64,000 nucleotides of DNA from Hyphomicrobium_A sp963728165. Its GTDB lineage: Bacteria; Pseudomonadota; Alphaproteobacteria; Rhizobiales; Hyphomicrobiaceae. The notes under the pieces are model-generated. The model saw only the letters and a program-made list of their open reading frames with translations. It did not search any database and had not been told where the DNA came from. Below, one piece after another: positions 1-8,249 of the stretch; positions within the stretch are counted from its first letter, which is position 1, and every line of letters starts with the position of its first letter. The translations under genes and the position numbers were made by a program. The DNA lies in NCBI GenBank assembly GCA_963728165.1, contig CAVSIY010000002.1, positions 558,001-622,000 of the forward strand, read 5' to 3'.

Positions 1-1
1 C

Positions 2-484
2 ACCGGCTCGAAGTACCGCGACGAGGACCTGCGCTATGAGCGCGTCATCGTCATGACCGACGCCGACGTCGACGGCGCGCACATCGCCTCGCTCTTGATC
101 ACGTTCTTCTATCAGGAGATGCCGGCGCTGATCGAGAACGGCCACCTCTTCCTCGCCGTGCCACCGCTCTACAAGCTGACGCAAGGGGCAAAGTCGTTTT
201 ATGCGCGCGACGAGAAGCACAAGGACGAGCTGATCAAGCGCGAGTTCAAGGCCAATCAGAAGATCGAGGTGAGCCGCTTCAAGGGCCTGGGCGAGATGAA
301 CGCATCCCAGCTCAAGGAGACGACCATGGACCCCAAGCGGCGCACGCTGTTGCGCGTGGAGATCGGCGAGGGCGACCGCAGCGCCATCTCGGAGGCCATC
401 AACGCGCTGATGGGGTCCAAGCCCGAGGCGCGCTTCCGCTTCATCCAGGAGCGCGCCGCCTTCGCGCACGATCTGGATATTTGA
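2..484 (+). CDS. parE: DNA topoisomerase IV subunit B, C-terminal fragment
   Basis: The reading frame is open from the window edge, so only about the last 160 residues are present. ParE is the ATPase/TOPRIM subunit of topoisomerase IV, which decatenates daughter chromosomes with ParC. The TOPRIM metal-binding motif TDADVDGAHI lies near the start of the fragment, followed by the conserved FKGLGEMNA region and the C-terminal MGSKPEARFRFIQE tail. That tail and the short length after TOPRIM fit ParE better than GyrB, which is the main alternative. The stop is a TGA at 482-484. No frame problem is visible in this fragment. Confidence 0.88.
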   Translation, partial: TGSKYRDEDLRYERVIVMTDADVDGAHIASLLITFFYQEMPALIENGHLFLAVPPLYKLTQGAKSFYARDEKHKDELIKREFKANQKIEVSRFKGLGEMNASQLKETTMDPKRRTLLRVEIGEGDRSAISEAINALMGSKPEARFRFIQERAAFAHDLDI

Positions 485-493
485 TCCATCGCT

Positions 494-736
494 TCAAGAT
501 GTGGGCGGTAGCCGCCGCGGCTTCCGGGTCGGCTGCTGCAGCAAGCGCTGCTCCTCGGCGCGCAACAGCGATTTCAACTGACGGAACTGCTTGGCGAACC
601 GATGCCGGCCGCTCTTCTTGCGCTCGCAAGTGCGATCCTTGCGCAGCGCGCGCTGCATCCACTGCGCCTGCAGCAGCGTCACGCGCGCGACGGTCGTGAA
701 GGCTCTGTTGCGCAAGGTGGCGAGGTCGTTGCTCAT
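494..736 (-). CDS. Small basic hypothetical protein
   Basis: An 80-residue ORF starting MSNDLATLRNRAF and rich in Arg, Lys, Gln and Leu. I do not recognise a family. The start was placed at the ATG at 736 because the upstream extension is a low-complexity Arg/Pro sequence typical of non-coding high-GC DNA. The Shine-Dalgarno signal there is weak. The predicted product would be helical and strongly basic, which could mean nucleic-acid binding, but that is only inference. It converges on parE with 9 bases between them. The call rests on length, start context and a helical composition, so it may be spurious. Confidence 0.4.
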   Translation of the reverse strand: MSNDLATLRNRAFTTVARVTLLQAQWMQRALRKDRTCERKKSGRHRFAKQFRQLKSLLRAEEQRLLQQPTRKPRRLPPTS

Positions 737-1264
737 GGGAGACCGTGATCGAGACGTGCCTCTTGGGCCTCGCGGCATCTCTGCCCGAGGGGATGAAAAG
801 GTGAGGGGCTGCGGGGCGGGGAGCGCCGCAGGTTTTTGGTAACAAAGAGCGGCGCTGCTGCCGCCCCGCGCAGGATTTTTCGGCCTACCCGCAGCAATTA
901 AGCGTTCTCGCACCCCGGACTTTCACCGGGGCGGGTGCGGCGAGCCCCGGATAGTCTGCCGCGCGTGACGGTCTCGAGTACCCGGCCTGCCACCCGCCCT
1001 CGATGCAGGACGCCTCGAGATCGACCCCTCAGCGGGGCGGGATGCGGCGATCCTCCCACGGGCGGGAAGGGCGAGGATAAGGTTTCGTGCCGCGCCACCC
1101 GCGATACGCGGGAGCACTGCCCAATCGGGCAGGTGCGGACCCCACCTCGGCGACCAAATTCCGGGCCCGGATAGAGACGTCCCGCACGACTTCGCGGCCT
1201 AGCGATCAACGCGCTGAGGGCTTGTGAGCTCGCGGCGAAGCTTCGCGGTGACGACGGCCCACCC
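737..1264. other. Gene-free stretch rich in inverted repeats
   Basis: No convincing protein frame in 528 bases. The stretch holds several hairpin-capable palindromes: about 909-939 (CGCACCC paired with GGGTGCG around a CCGG core), the CTGCCC/GGGCAG arms near 1120-1135, the CCCGCG/CGCGGG arms near 1095-1112, and a CCGGGCCCGG palindrome near 1160. A GGTGAAAGTCCGG string on the minus strand is reminiscent of structured RNAs, but I could not match it to RNase P RNA, the cobalamin riboswitch or tmRNA. It may be an unannotated structured RNA or simply GC-rich spacer. Confidence 0.35.
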
Positions 1265-1630
1265 CTAGAGCACGCCCAACCCGAACTTCGCCCTTGCCAT
1301 TTGGCAGGCGTCGTCGCCCGGCTCGCAGGCGCGGCACACGTCCGGTCGCACGGCGTAGAGCGCGCACGAGGTGGAGACCCCGACCTCGCCCACCAGGGCA
1401 GAGCACCGATCACCGAGGCAGCGGATGCGCGCGAGGTCGTCATCGACGAACGCTGCCGGGATGCGCGCGATGGCGGCGTCGGTCTCCGTCGAGAAGCGCG
1501 GCCAGTCGCGCGAATAGGCGCAGCAGGCCCCGCACGACTGGCAGATCGAGACGTCGGTCGCTATGTCGGATGCGGCCAATACCGGCTCGCGATCACGCCC
1601 TGCGCTGCTTGCGCGCGGCATAGCGGGCAT
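1265..1630 (-). CDS. YkgJ-type cysteine-cluster protein (putative Zn/Fe chelator)
   Basis: About 121 residues if started at the ATG at 1630 (1621 is also possible). The signature is CQSCGACCAYS followed by further conserved cysteines (RCLGDRC, SCALYAVRPDVCRACEPG), the pattern of the YkgJ/UPF0153 family, in which the cysteines probably hold a zinc ion or an iron-sulfur centre. No signal peptide is seen, so it should be cytosolic. The start overlaps the end of the DUF6481 gene upstream by about 30-40 bases, suggesting cotranscription. The biochemical role of the family is not established. A longer start at 1699 would lie fully inside the upstream gene and was rejected. Confidence 0.75.
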   Translation of the reverse strand: MPAMPRASSAGRDREPVLAASDIATDVSICQSCGACCAYSRDWPRFSTETDAAIARIPAAFVDDDLARIRCLGDRCSALVGEVGVSTSCALYAVRPDVCRACEPGDDACQMARAKFGLGVL

Positions 1631-1952
1631 CGCGCGCAGCCTTGCGTTGCGCCTGAAGCTCGACCTGCTCGTCGGCTTCACGCAGCTGCCGGGCCTCACG
1701 CTCGGCGCGTTCTGCCGTCTCGCGCGCGGCCTGCTCGGCTAAGATGCGCAGCTCCTCGGCGCGCTTTGCCGCGGCCCGCTCCGCGGCACGCAGCTCGCGC
1801 TCGGCGGCAGCCGCTCGGCGGGCGGCCTTTTGCTCTACGACCGCGGGATCATTTGCTGCGGGCCTGGCGCGAAAGCGCTCCACGTGGGCCCCCTTCGCAG
1901 ATGCCGCCGTCTTCAATCGATCGGTGAACGTCGGGGTCTTGAAACCTTTCAT
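1593..1952 (-). CDS. DUF6481 family protein
   Basis: A 119-residue protein beginning MKGFKTPTFTDR and ending KAARDARYAARKQRRA. The middle is an almost uninterrupted Ala/Glu/Arg helix, probably a long coiled or charged single helix. Both the N-terminal MKGFK.P.F.DR motif and the basic ARYAARK tail are typical of the DUF6481 family of alphaproteobacteria. The start has a good GGAG ribosome-binding site 6 bases upstream. Function unknown. The basic tail hints at nucleic-acid contact, but nothing in the sequence proves it. Its end overlaps the YkgJ-type gene. Confidence 0.75.
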   Translation of the reverse strand: MKGFKTPTFTDRLKTAASAKGAHVERFRARPAANDPAVVEQKAARRAAAAERELRAAERAAAKRAEELRILAEQAARETAERAEREARQLREADEQVELQAQRKAARDARYAARKQRRA

Positions 1953-2105
1953 CTTGCTCCGTCACTGGTTCTGGCATCGCGCGCTGGCCGGCATGGCGCC
2001 AATTCGCGCAGGCAAACGAAAAGTAACGGTGTCCGAGCCTTGGAGGCCCGAACACCGCTGATCAAAAACGCCGGGGGCGGCAGTGCCGTTCCGCGGCGAT
2101 CCGGC

Positions 2106-2315
2106 TTAGGCTGCCTGGATGGTGCCGACGGCGAGCTTGCCGGTACGGCGGTCTTCCTGGGTGTCGAAAGAGACCTTCTGGCCTTCGACGAGGCTGCGCA
2201 TGCCTGCGCGCTCCAGGGCGGTGGCGTGAACGAAGACGTCCTTGCCGCCGTTGTCGGGAGCGATGAAGCCGAAGCCCTTTTGGTCGTTGTAGAACTTAAC
2301 GGTACCCGTTTCCAT
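2106..2315 (-). CDS. Cold-shock protein, CspA family
   Basis: A 69-residue single cold-shock domain. RNP1 (KGFGFIAPD) and RNP2 (DVFVHATAL) are intact, so it should bind single-stranded RNA/DNA and melt RNA structure. It starts METGTVKFYNDQ, as is usual for alphaproteobacterial Csps. The gene is divergent from the MFS exporter, with a 321-base spacer that leaves room for the long 5' leader common in csp genes. Downstream, a GC-rich stretch followed by GTTTTTG near 2060-2070 could end transcription. Whether it is cold-inducible or constitutive cannot be told from sequence. Confidence 0.93.
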   Translation of the reverse strand: METGTVKFYNDQKGFGFIAPDNGGKDVFVHATALERAGMRSLVEGQKVSFDTQEDRRTGKLAVGTIQAA

Positions 2316-2636
2316 GCGATATCCTTTGTTAACGTGGGTGCAGACGAGCGAAGAGCGCGCCCAAGGCGCGATCTACGGCCCGAATTGTCGATGTTTGGAT
2401 AGGCACGGAACGTGCGCCCGGCAGTGCCCAGGCGTAGTGGCCCTATTGTCCGGCCAAAATCGATGCGTCTCCATAGAGCTTTTCGGGGCGCACCACAAGC
2501 AGCAGCTATTTGATAGGTTTGGCGTCGCCCAAAAAGTCGATACCGCCTCGGATTCGCGGTGCCGACGGATCGCCGCCGGCCGCGCCGTTGTGCTCGCTGG
2601 CTTGCTTTCCGACCCCTGTGAGCCCTTATCTTTCGG
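2316..2636. promoter_or_regulatory. Divergent intergenic region (csp / MFS exporter)
   Basis: A 321-base region between two divergent genes. It must hold both promoters and probably an extended csp 5' leader. It is more AT-rich than its surroundings around 2450-2530. I did not find a clear -35/-10 pair or an operator that I would defend. Confidence 0.45.
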
Positions 2637-4646
2637 TTGAAGACGCCGCACCGACCTCCCATGCAACGAATGGTTCACCGTAACCGCAACGGCGGCGAGA
2701 CAGGCCAGCGGGAGCGCCTGGCCGTCTTCTCCGCGCTCGTGCTCGTCCTGCTGCTCGCCTCCCTCGATCAGACCATCGTCTCGACCGCATTGCCGACCAT
2801 CGTCGGCGAGATCGGCGGCCTCACGCACCTCTCCTGGATCGTGACCGCCTATCTGCTGGCGACGACGGTCGTCATTCCGCTCTACGGCAAGCTCGGCGAT
2901 CTCTTCGGCCGGCGCATCGTGCTGCAAGCGGCGATTCTGATTTTCCTGATCGGCTCGGCGCTCTGCGGCATCGCTCAGAGCCTGCCCGAGCTCATCGCCT
3001 TCCGCATCGTGCAGGGGCTCGGCGGCGGCGGCCTCATGGTCACGGCAATCGCCGTCGTCGGCGACATCGTGCCGCCGCGCGAGCGCGGGCGCTATCAGGG
3101 TTTCTTCGGCGGCGTGTTCGGCATCTCGACCGTCATCGGGCCGCTCGTCGGCGGATTCATCGTCGACCACCTGTCCTGGCGCTGGATCTTCTATATCAAC
3201 CTGCCGGTCGGTCTCCTTGCGCTCGCCGTGATCAACGCGACGTTCCGCCCCCACCAGCGGGCGGCGAAGGCCACGATCGACTACGCCGGTGCGGCGCTGC
3301 TCGCGATCGCGCTCACGTGCACCATCCTGATCTGCAGCCTCGGGGGCACGCTCATGGCGCAAGCACCGGTCAGCCTGTTCGCCATCGCGCTCCTGGCCGT
3401 TCTCTCGCTCGCAGCCTTTCTCTACGTCGAGGCGACGGTCGCCGAGCCGCTGTTGCCGCTGTCGCTCTTTTCCAACCGCGCCTTCGTCATCGCCACGGGA
3501 ATAGGCTTCATCGTCGGCATGGCGCTGTTCGGCTCGATCACACTGATGCCCGTCTACCTGCAGGTCGTGAAGGGCCTCGATCCCACCAGCGCCGGGTTGC
3601 ATCTGACGCCGATGATGCTGGGCGTCTTCGTTTCCTCCATCATCAGCGGCCAGACCATCAGCCGCATCGGGCGCTACCGCATGTTCCCCATCTGCGGAAC
3701 GGCGCTGATGACGGTGGCACTTTTCCTGCTATCGCGCCTCGACGTGGCGACATCGGCATTGACGGCGTCCGCCTACATGCTGGTGCTGGGGCTGGGGCTC
3801 GGCATGGTCATGCAGATCCTGGTCATGGCCGTGCAGAACGCGGTTCGCTACGAGCAGCTGGGTGTGGCGACCTCGGGAACGACGCTGTTTCGCTCGATCG
3901 GCGGCTCGGTGGGCGCGGCGCTGTTCGGCGGCATCTTCGCCTATGCGCTCGAAGCCAACATCCGCCACGTCATGCCCGATGCCTCGACCGTCTTGCGCGA
4001 TCCCGCGGCGATCGCTGCTTTGGCTGAGCCGTTGCGCGCCACCTATCTGGCACTCTTCGTCGATTCCCTGCACCCGGTCTTCGTGACGGCTGCCCTGCTT
4101 GCTCTTCTCTCTTTTCTGCTCTCGCTTGCGATCAAGGAGGTGCCGCTGCGCACCAGCATCGCGCCCGAGCCTATGGGCGATGCCTTCGAGATGCCGCGCG
4201 ATGCGACCTCGCTGGAGGAGCTGGAGCGCATCGTCGCCCGCATGACGGCGCGCGAGAACCGCTGGCTGGTCTACAAGCACAGGGCCCAGCGCATGGGGCT
4301 CGCCATCGAGCCCGACGAGTTGTGGCTCTTGGCGCGGATCGGGGAGAACCAAGGCCGCATCTCGAGATCCGAGCTCGAGCGGCGCTCGCGCATAGACGAT
4401 GCGCAGTGTGCAGCGCTGCTTGCGCGCCTGGTCGCGACGGGAATGGCGACGCAAGCCCCAGGCGAGGTCTTCGAGCTCAGCGCCAAGGGGCGCTCCGACT
4501 ATCAGCGGCTGTTGCAGCAGCGCGAGGAGGATCTGAAAACGATGCTCGCCGATTGGCATCCCGACAGGCATCCCGACGTCCTGGCAATGATGCGCGAGCT
4601 TGCCAATTCTTTCGCGCGCACGCCGCCCGAACGCCCGCGCCCCTGA
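2637..4646 (+). CDS. DHA2-family MFS multidrug exporter with C-terminal winged-helix-like extension
   Basis: A 669-residue protein. Residues ~25-505 form a 14-TM EmrB/QacA-type proton antiporter: the membrane part opens with SLDQTIVSTALPTIV, followed by motif A (GKLGDLFGRR) and the TM5 antiporter stretch (GGVFGISTVIGPLVGGF). Residues ~515-669 are soluble and helical, and the part from about residue 560 (ELWLLARIGENQGRI, then SELERRSRIDDAQCAALLARLV, then a wing-like segment) resembles a MarR-type winged helix. Starts at 2637, 2661 (MQRMV) or 2670 are all possible. No regulator gene is adjacent, so the extension may sense ligand or contribute to self-regulation. The tail assignment is inference. 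Confidence 0.85.
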   Translation: MKTPHRPPMQRMVHRNRNGGETGQRERLAVFSALVLVLLLASLDQTIVSTALPTIVGEIGGLTHLSWIVTAYLLATTVVIPLYGKLGDLFGRRIVLQAAILIFLIGSALCGIAQSLPELIAFRIVQGLGGGGLMVTAIAVVGDIVPPRERGRYQGFFGGVFGISTVIGPLVGGFIVDHLSWRWIFYINLPVGLLALAVINATFRPHQRAAKATIDYAGAALLAIALTCTILICSLGGTLMAQAPVSLFAIALLAVLSLAAFLYVEATVAEPLLPLSLFSNRAFVIATGIGFIVGMALFGSITLMPVYLQVVKGLDPTSAGLHLTPMMLGVFVSSIISGQTISRIGRYRMFPICGTALMTVALFLLSRLDVATSALTASAYMLVLGLGLGMVMQILVMAVQNAVRYEQLGVATSGTTLFRSIGGSVGAALFGGIFAYALEANIRHVMPDASTVLRDPAAIAALAEPLRATYLALFVDSLHPVFVTAALLALLSFLLSLAIKEVPLRTSIAPEPMGDAFEMPRDATSLEELERIVARMTARENRWLVYKHRAQRMGLAIEPDELWLLARIGENQGRISRSELERRSRIDDAQCAALLARLVATGMATQAPGEVFELSAKGRSDYQRLLQQREEDLKTMLADWHPDRHPDVLAMMRELANSFARTPPERPRP

Positions 4647-5258
4647 GGCTTGCTTGATCGACCATGATGCCGTGGCCGCTCTGCGCTACGCCTTTCGCTG
4701 GGCTCTGTGAACGGTGGCCACGAACGCCACTTGACACTCGGGCCCGCCGGGCGGACGTTAATCGGTGGCGGACATCGCTGCCGAACCCGTGCAACCCCGT
4801 TCCTGGTCACCCCCGGATGGAAGTTCGCGCCGGCAGCACCGTTGGTCATGAGACCGCAGGTTGCGAGGATGACCGTCGCCGGATCAACAGCGAAGGAAGG
4901 GAGCATGACGCCACCGGGAAGTCATTGCGGACCTCGCGCTGAAGCGGGGTCACGGCTTGGATAGCGAGCTGCAGCGTTCGTACGCGCTTGTCTGGGCCGC
5001 CATCATCACAATCTGACAGACTTCATGCGAGGGCGGGATCCGGGGCCCGGATCACAGAGCCTTGCCTTAGAAGCCCGGCTCAGCTGGGCAGGTTATCGAA
5101 GACCAGAGCCCCGCCAGAGCGACACGCGTGGCGGGGCTTCACTTTTCTCGTCGCGTCGTCTCGCGCTTCCCCCGATAAGGCCTTAGCCCGGCGCGGCTTG
5201 ACCTTTGGCGCCGGATCAGTCAGGCGGATGGCTACACGCCAATTTCCCTCAGGGGCCC
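4647..5258. other. 612-base intergenic region without a supported gene
   Basis: No frame here has protein-like composition or a good start. The stretch near 5040-5055 carries a GGATCCGGGGCCCGGATC-like palindrome similar to one near 1160. The only feature I would name is the terminator-like hairpin at 5107-5138. A decayed gene cannot be excluded. Confidence 0.4.
5107..5138 (+). terminator. Terminator-like hairpin
   Basis: A perfect 10-bp inverted repeat, AGCCCCGCCA / TGGCGGGGCT, with a 12-base loop, followed by TCACTTTTCT. The T tract is weak and there is no obvious gene just upstream on this strand (the exporter ends about 460 bases before), so it could also be an isolated structural element. 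Confidence 0.35.
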
Positions 5259-5747
5259 ATGAGCGCACGTCCGATCAAGAAAAAGCGCAAAGCACAGCCG
5301 CCGCCCGACGCGGCCCCGTTTTGGGAGACCAAGACGCTGCCAGAGATGTCGCGCGCCGAATGGGAGTCGCTGTGCGACGGCTGCGGACAGTGCTGCCTCG
5401 TCAAGATCGAGGACGAGGACACCGCCGACATCTACGTGACGCGGCTTGCCTGCCACCTGCTCGACATCGGCTCCTGCCGCTGCTCGGACTACGCCAACCG
5501 GCACGCGAGCGAGCCCGACTGCATCGTCTTTACGCCCGAGAACGTGCTCGAAATCGAGTGGCTGCCGGCAAGCTGCGCCTATAAGCGCATCGCCGACGGC
5601 CGCGGGCTCGCGTGGTGGCACCCGCTCGTCTCGGGCGATCCCGAGACGGTGCATCAGGCCGGCGTCTCGGTGCGCTCATGGGCGCGCAGCGAGAAGGGCG
5701 TGCGCCCGAGCGCGGTGGCGCGCTACATCATCGGCGAGGCGGGCTGA
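5259..5747 (+). CDS. YcgN/UPF0260 family cysteine-cluster protein
   Basis: 162 residues starting MSARPIKKKRKAQ. The core DGCGQCCLVKIEDEDT, the later CHLLDIGSCRCSDYANR and the LPASCAYKRIA segments are the hallmark of the UPF0260/YcgN family, whose cysteines resemble a metal-binding cluster. The start at 5259 was chosen over 5205 because AGGGGCC lies just upstream and the extra 18 residues look non-coding. Cytosolic; molecular function not known. It is distinct in sequence from the YkgJ-type protein at 1265-1630 but shares the idea of a CxxCxxCC cluster. Confidence 0.88.
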   Translation: MSARPIKKKRKAQPPPDAAPFWETKTLPEMSRAEWESLCDGCGQCCLVKIEDEDTADIYVTRLACHLLDIGSCRCSDYANRHASEPDCIVFTPENVLEIEWLPASCAYKRIADGRGLAWWHPLVSGDPETVHQAGVSVRSWARSEKGVRPSAVARYIIGEAG

Positions 5748-5855
5748 GGCTTCGACTCTCGCGTTGCACAAGACGCGCTGGCAACGGCTTTCCCGGGAAC
5801 TTTCGGCGCTGCTTGAGTGTTTCTTCCCCACGACTGCGAGGCGAAGGAACCACCC

Positions 5856-6011
5856 ATGCTCAGCACCATATTGATTGTCATCCTCATCCTGGCGCTGATC
5901 GGCGCCCTGCCAAGCTGGGGCTACAGCCGCGGCTGGGGCTATGGGCCCTCGGGCCTGGTCGGAACGATATTGATCGTCCTGGTGATCCTGGCCTTGCTCG
6001 GACGCGTGTAG
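5856..6011 (+). CDS. DUF3309 small membrane peptide
   Basis: 51 residues: MLSTILIVILILALIGALP, then a short Gly/Tyr/Trp-rich hinge (SWGYSRGWGYGPSG), then a second hydrophobic stretch VGTILIVLVILALLGRV. This two-segment pattern is the DUF3309 family, found widely in proteobacteria. It has a GAAGGAA ribosome-binding site 7 bases before the ATG. It should be an inner-membrane hairpin. No function is known. A degenerate partial copy appears at 8195-8248. Confidence 0.82.
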   Translation: MLSTILIVILILALIGALPSWGYSRGWGYGPSGLVGTILIVLVILALLGRV

Positions 6012-6042
6012 CGGCTCCCTCGCCGCCTGCGGTGAACCCGAC

Positions 6043-6972
6043 TCAGTCTGGGGACACGAACGCGTACGCCTGCTTTCTCGTCACATCGGGGAAATCATGG
6101 GCGCTGCGCGGTGTGGCGAAGGCCAACCGCGCGCCGCAGCCCGCATCCTCGTAGCAGCGTCGCCCCACCTTCAACGCCCGCATGGCGCCATCGAATTTGA
6201 ATACCTGGTCGTTGCGCGGGATGTTGAGGAACACTTTCTTGGGCGCCAAACTCCCGATCATCTCCCCGAAGTCGACCGGCATGCGCCTGTAATCTGATTC
6301 ATACCGCGTCGCGATCAGCGGCATGTACTTGTCGCGCCGGGCCCAGCCGCTGAGGTCGCGCGTCGGAGAGTGTTGGGCGTAGCTTCTGAAATCGGACATG
6401 CCGGCACTGCAGATTACAGCCGTGACGCGCGCATCGAACATGCCCAGAAACAGCGCGTTGCTGCCGCCCAGCGAGTGACCGACCGCAACCACATCGTCAC
6501 GTGCCGAGCCGACGAAGGACTTGAGAACGCTGACGGCGACGATGTGATTCCTGATCCCCTTCGCCGTGACGCTGCGATAGCGCTCAGAAGCGTACATCGC
6601 ATCGAGATCGAGCCCATAGTCGCCGAACAGCGGATAATCGGGGCAGATGACGTCATAGCCGCGCTCGGCCAGCTCGAGCCCATAGTGCAGATTGCGCGCG
6701 CCGCCGAGGCCTGCCGGCTCCCCTTTGCCGAGGCTTGCCGGCTGTGTGGTCTGATGCAGGGCTATGGCGAGCGGGCGATCGCCGCCGTTCGGCGCCGAGA
6801 TGATGATGGCCGGGACCTCGAGCTGCTCGTCGGCGGTGAAAACGATCGGCGACAGGACCACCGGACCTCTGGTCTGCTGCGCGCGGACTTCAAACTCCAC
6901 CTCATCGGGTGGCTCGTGATCGAACGCGCCGCAGATCAGCTCAAATCGCTCGCCTACCGACAATTGCCCCAT
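6043..6972 (-). CDS. Alpha/beta-hydrolase family protein
   Basis: 309 residues from the ATG at 6972, which has GGTGGA about 8 bases upstream. The nucleophile elbow is GHSLGGS, preceded by a DDVVAV strand, and a candidate catalytic His is in RSAHDFPD near the C-terminus. The order of elements (VPAIII...LHQT, ERGYDVICPDYPLFGDYG) resembles dienelactone-hydrolase or acetyl-xylan-esterase-like enzymes. There is no signal peptide, so it is probably a cytosolic esterase with unknown substrate. It lies 29 bases downstream of the Kir-like membrane protein gene and is probably cotranscribed with it. An upstream start at 7125 would overlap that gene and was rejected. Confidence 0.72.
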   Translation of the reverse strand: MGQLSVGERFELICGAFDHEPPDEVEFEVRAQQTRGPVVLSPIVFTADEQLEVPAIIISAPNGGDRPLAIALHQTTQPASLGKGEPAGLGGARNLHYGLELAERGYDVICPDYPLFGDYGLDLDAMYASERYRSVTAKGIRNHIVAVSVLKSFVGSARDDVVAVGHSLGGSNALFLGMFDARVTAVICSAGMSDFRSYAQHSPTRDLSGWARRDKYMPLIATRYESDYRRMPVDFGEMIGSLAPKKVFLNIPRNDQVFKFDGAMRALKVGRRCYEDAGCGARLAFATPRSAHDFPDVTRKQAYAFVSPD

Positions 6973-7001
6973 GCTCGGTCCACCGAGTTTCTGCTTGTCG
7001 C

Positions 7002-7904
7002 CTATCGCGGCTCGAACTCTTCCCAGTTGGAGACAATGTAGCGTGCGCGTTCGGATTCGAAGCGCGCTTTGAACGTCGGTGTGTGCCCGATCTTGACACT
7101 CTTGAGCAGATCGTAGCTCTCGCACTCCAATAACGTGCTTTGCGCCGTGGGGATCTTGCCCTCAACGACGACGAGCAGCTCGCAGAACTCGTTGCCCCCG
7201 GGCCGGATGACGAGGCCATCCACGTGGATCGCCTCTATGTGCTGATCGCGCACGAGGATCCCCAGCATGCCACCGGAGTTGCCGACCGCGGGATTGCCCC
7301 CATCCTGCGGCGTCAGCACCGCGACCGGTACGTTGACCCGCGTCGGAATGAAGGAGAATGGCTGAGGAATCTGCCGATCCGCGGTCTGCAGCGGAACGGT
7401 CTTCAGCGGGTAGGGATTTGGCTCTCCGTTGTCGAGCGCCGGCTTATAGAGCTTGGCATATGCCTTGATATCGAGGTCAAACACGTCGAGGTCGGTTGCG
7501 ATGTAGAAGCAGGTCTCCAAGCGTGGGCCTTCGAGCACCAGGTTTGCTTGCCGGCGAAAAATCGTAAGGCGCCGCCGCGGTATCAAAACCTTGTAGACGA
7601 CGGCGCCGAGCAGCAAAGCCGGAAGCAGCACCGAGAAGAGGGTGAGAACGGCGACAGACAGGCGCGAATAGTGAAGAACGCGGAATTGCTCGCTTACGTC
7701 TCCGCCCAAGAGCGCGATCACGCTCTCCAGCACCATATGGCTCGGCTCGAGCCGTGGCTCGGCCGGGTTGAGCAATGAAACGATGAGCGCGTTCACCATC
7801 GCCAGCGCGACGATGACGAGCACGAACAACAAGACGATCCTGTAGATGCTGCTCCGGGCCAGATAGGCGCGCACACCGTCGCGCGAAATGGGATGCCTAG
7901 TCAC
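7002..7904 (-). CDS. Two-TM protein with Kir-channel-like cytoplasmic domain
   Basis: 300 residues from a GTG at 7902-7904 preceded by a G-rich ribosome-binding site. TM1 is about residues 21-44 and TM2 about 83-108. Between them is a short hydrophobic loop (HMVLESVIALLGGD) where a channel P-loop would sit. The soluble part (118-300) is beta-rich. The segment from 242 on (ELLVVVEGKIPTAQ, then CESYD...KIGHTPTF, then RYIVSNWEEFEP) follows the pattern of inward-rectifier K+ channel C-terminal domains. The K+ selectivity signature TxGYG is absent. So it is either a divergent channel or a channel-derived sensor. Family assignment is by eye. Confidence 0.6.
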   Translation of the reverse strand: MTRHPISRDGVRAYLARSSIYRIVLLFVLVIVALAMVNALIVSLLNPAEPRLEPSHMVLESVIALLGGDVSEQFRVLHYSRLSVAVLTLFSVLLPALLLGAVVYKVLIPRRRLTIFRRQANLVLEGPRLETCFYIATDLDVFDLDIKAYAKLYKPALDNGEPNPYPLKTVPLQTADRQIPQPFSFIPTRVNVPVAVLTPQDGGNPAVGNSGGMLGILVRDQHIEAIHVDGLVIRPGGNEFCELLVVVEGKIPTAQSTLLECESYDLLKSVKIGHTPTFKARFESERARYIVSNWEEFEPR

Positions 7905-8194
7905 AGTCCCCGTCCCCCCTATGCATTCGCGTAAAAGCCGTGATCAGCTGAACACGAAAAAGCAATCATAGGAAGTCGAGAAGGACGAACTCTTTCGGCC
8001 CGACGCCGACGATCTTCGCGATTGCCTGCAATCGGGCGATGCCATCGCTTGTGCGGCTTGGGACGAGCGGCTTGCTCACCCATCCGGTGTCCGGCACGCT
8101 GCGCGCCCTCGACAACTACGGTCCGATCGACAACGCGTTCAACGCGTCGCGATCGTGCTTCCTTGCCGCGACTGCGGCAAAGCAAGCACCACCG

Positions 8195-8248
8195 CTTAGC
8201 AGTATATTAATTGTCATTCTCATTCCGGCCCTGCTCGGCGCGCCGCCG
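8195..8248 (+). pseudogene. Degenerate DUF3309-like fragment
   Basis: Eighteen codons read LSSILIVILIPALLGAPP, closely matching the first half of the DUF3309 peptide encoded at 5856-6011 (LSTILIVILILALIGALP). There is no proper start and the second hydrophobic segment is missing, so it looks like a decayed or partial duplicate. Confidence 0.45.
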
Positions 8249-8249
8249 A

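Noticed and set aside
900..960. RNase P RNA or a cobalamin riboswitch, because of the AAAGTCCGG string
   Set aside because: The remaining conserved elements of either RNA are missing or in the wrong order.
2373..3602. A 409-codon open frame on the minus strand
   Set aside because: Antisense to the drug exporter. Glu/Asp/Arg-rich low-information sequence without motifs.
4664..4942. A short ORF after the exporter
   Set aside because: No coding-like composition, no ribosome-binding site and no recognisable sequence.
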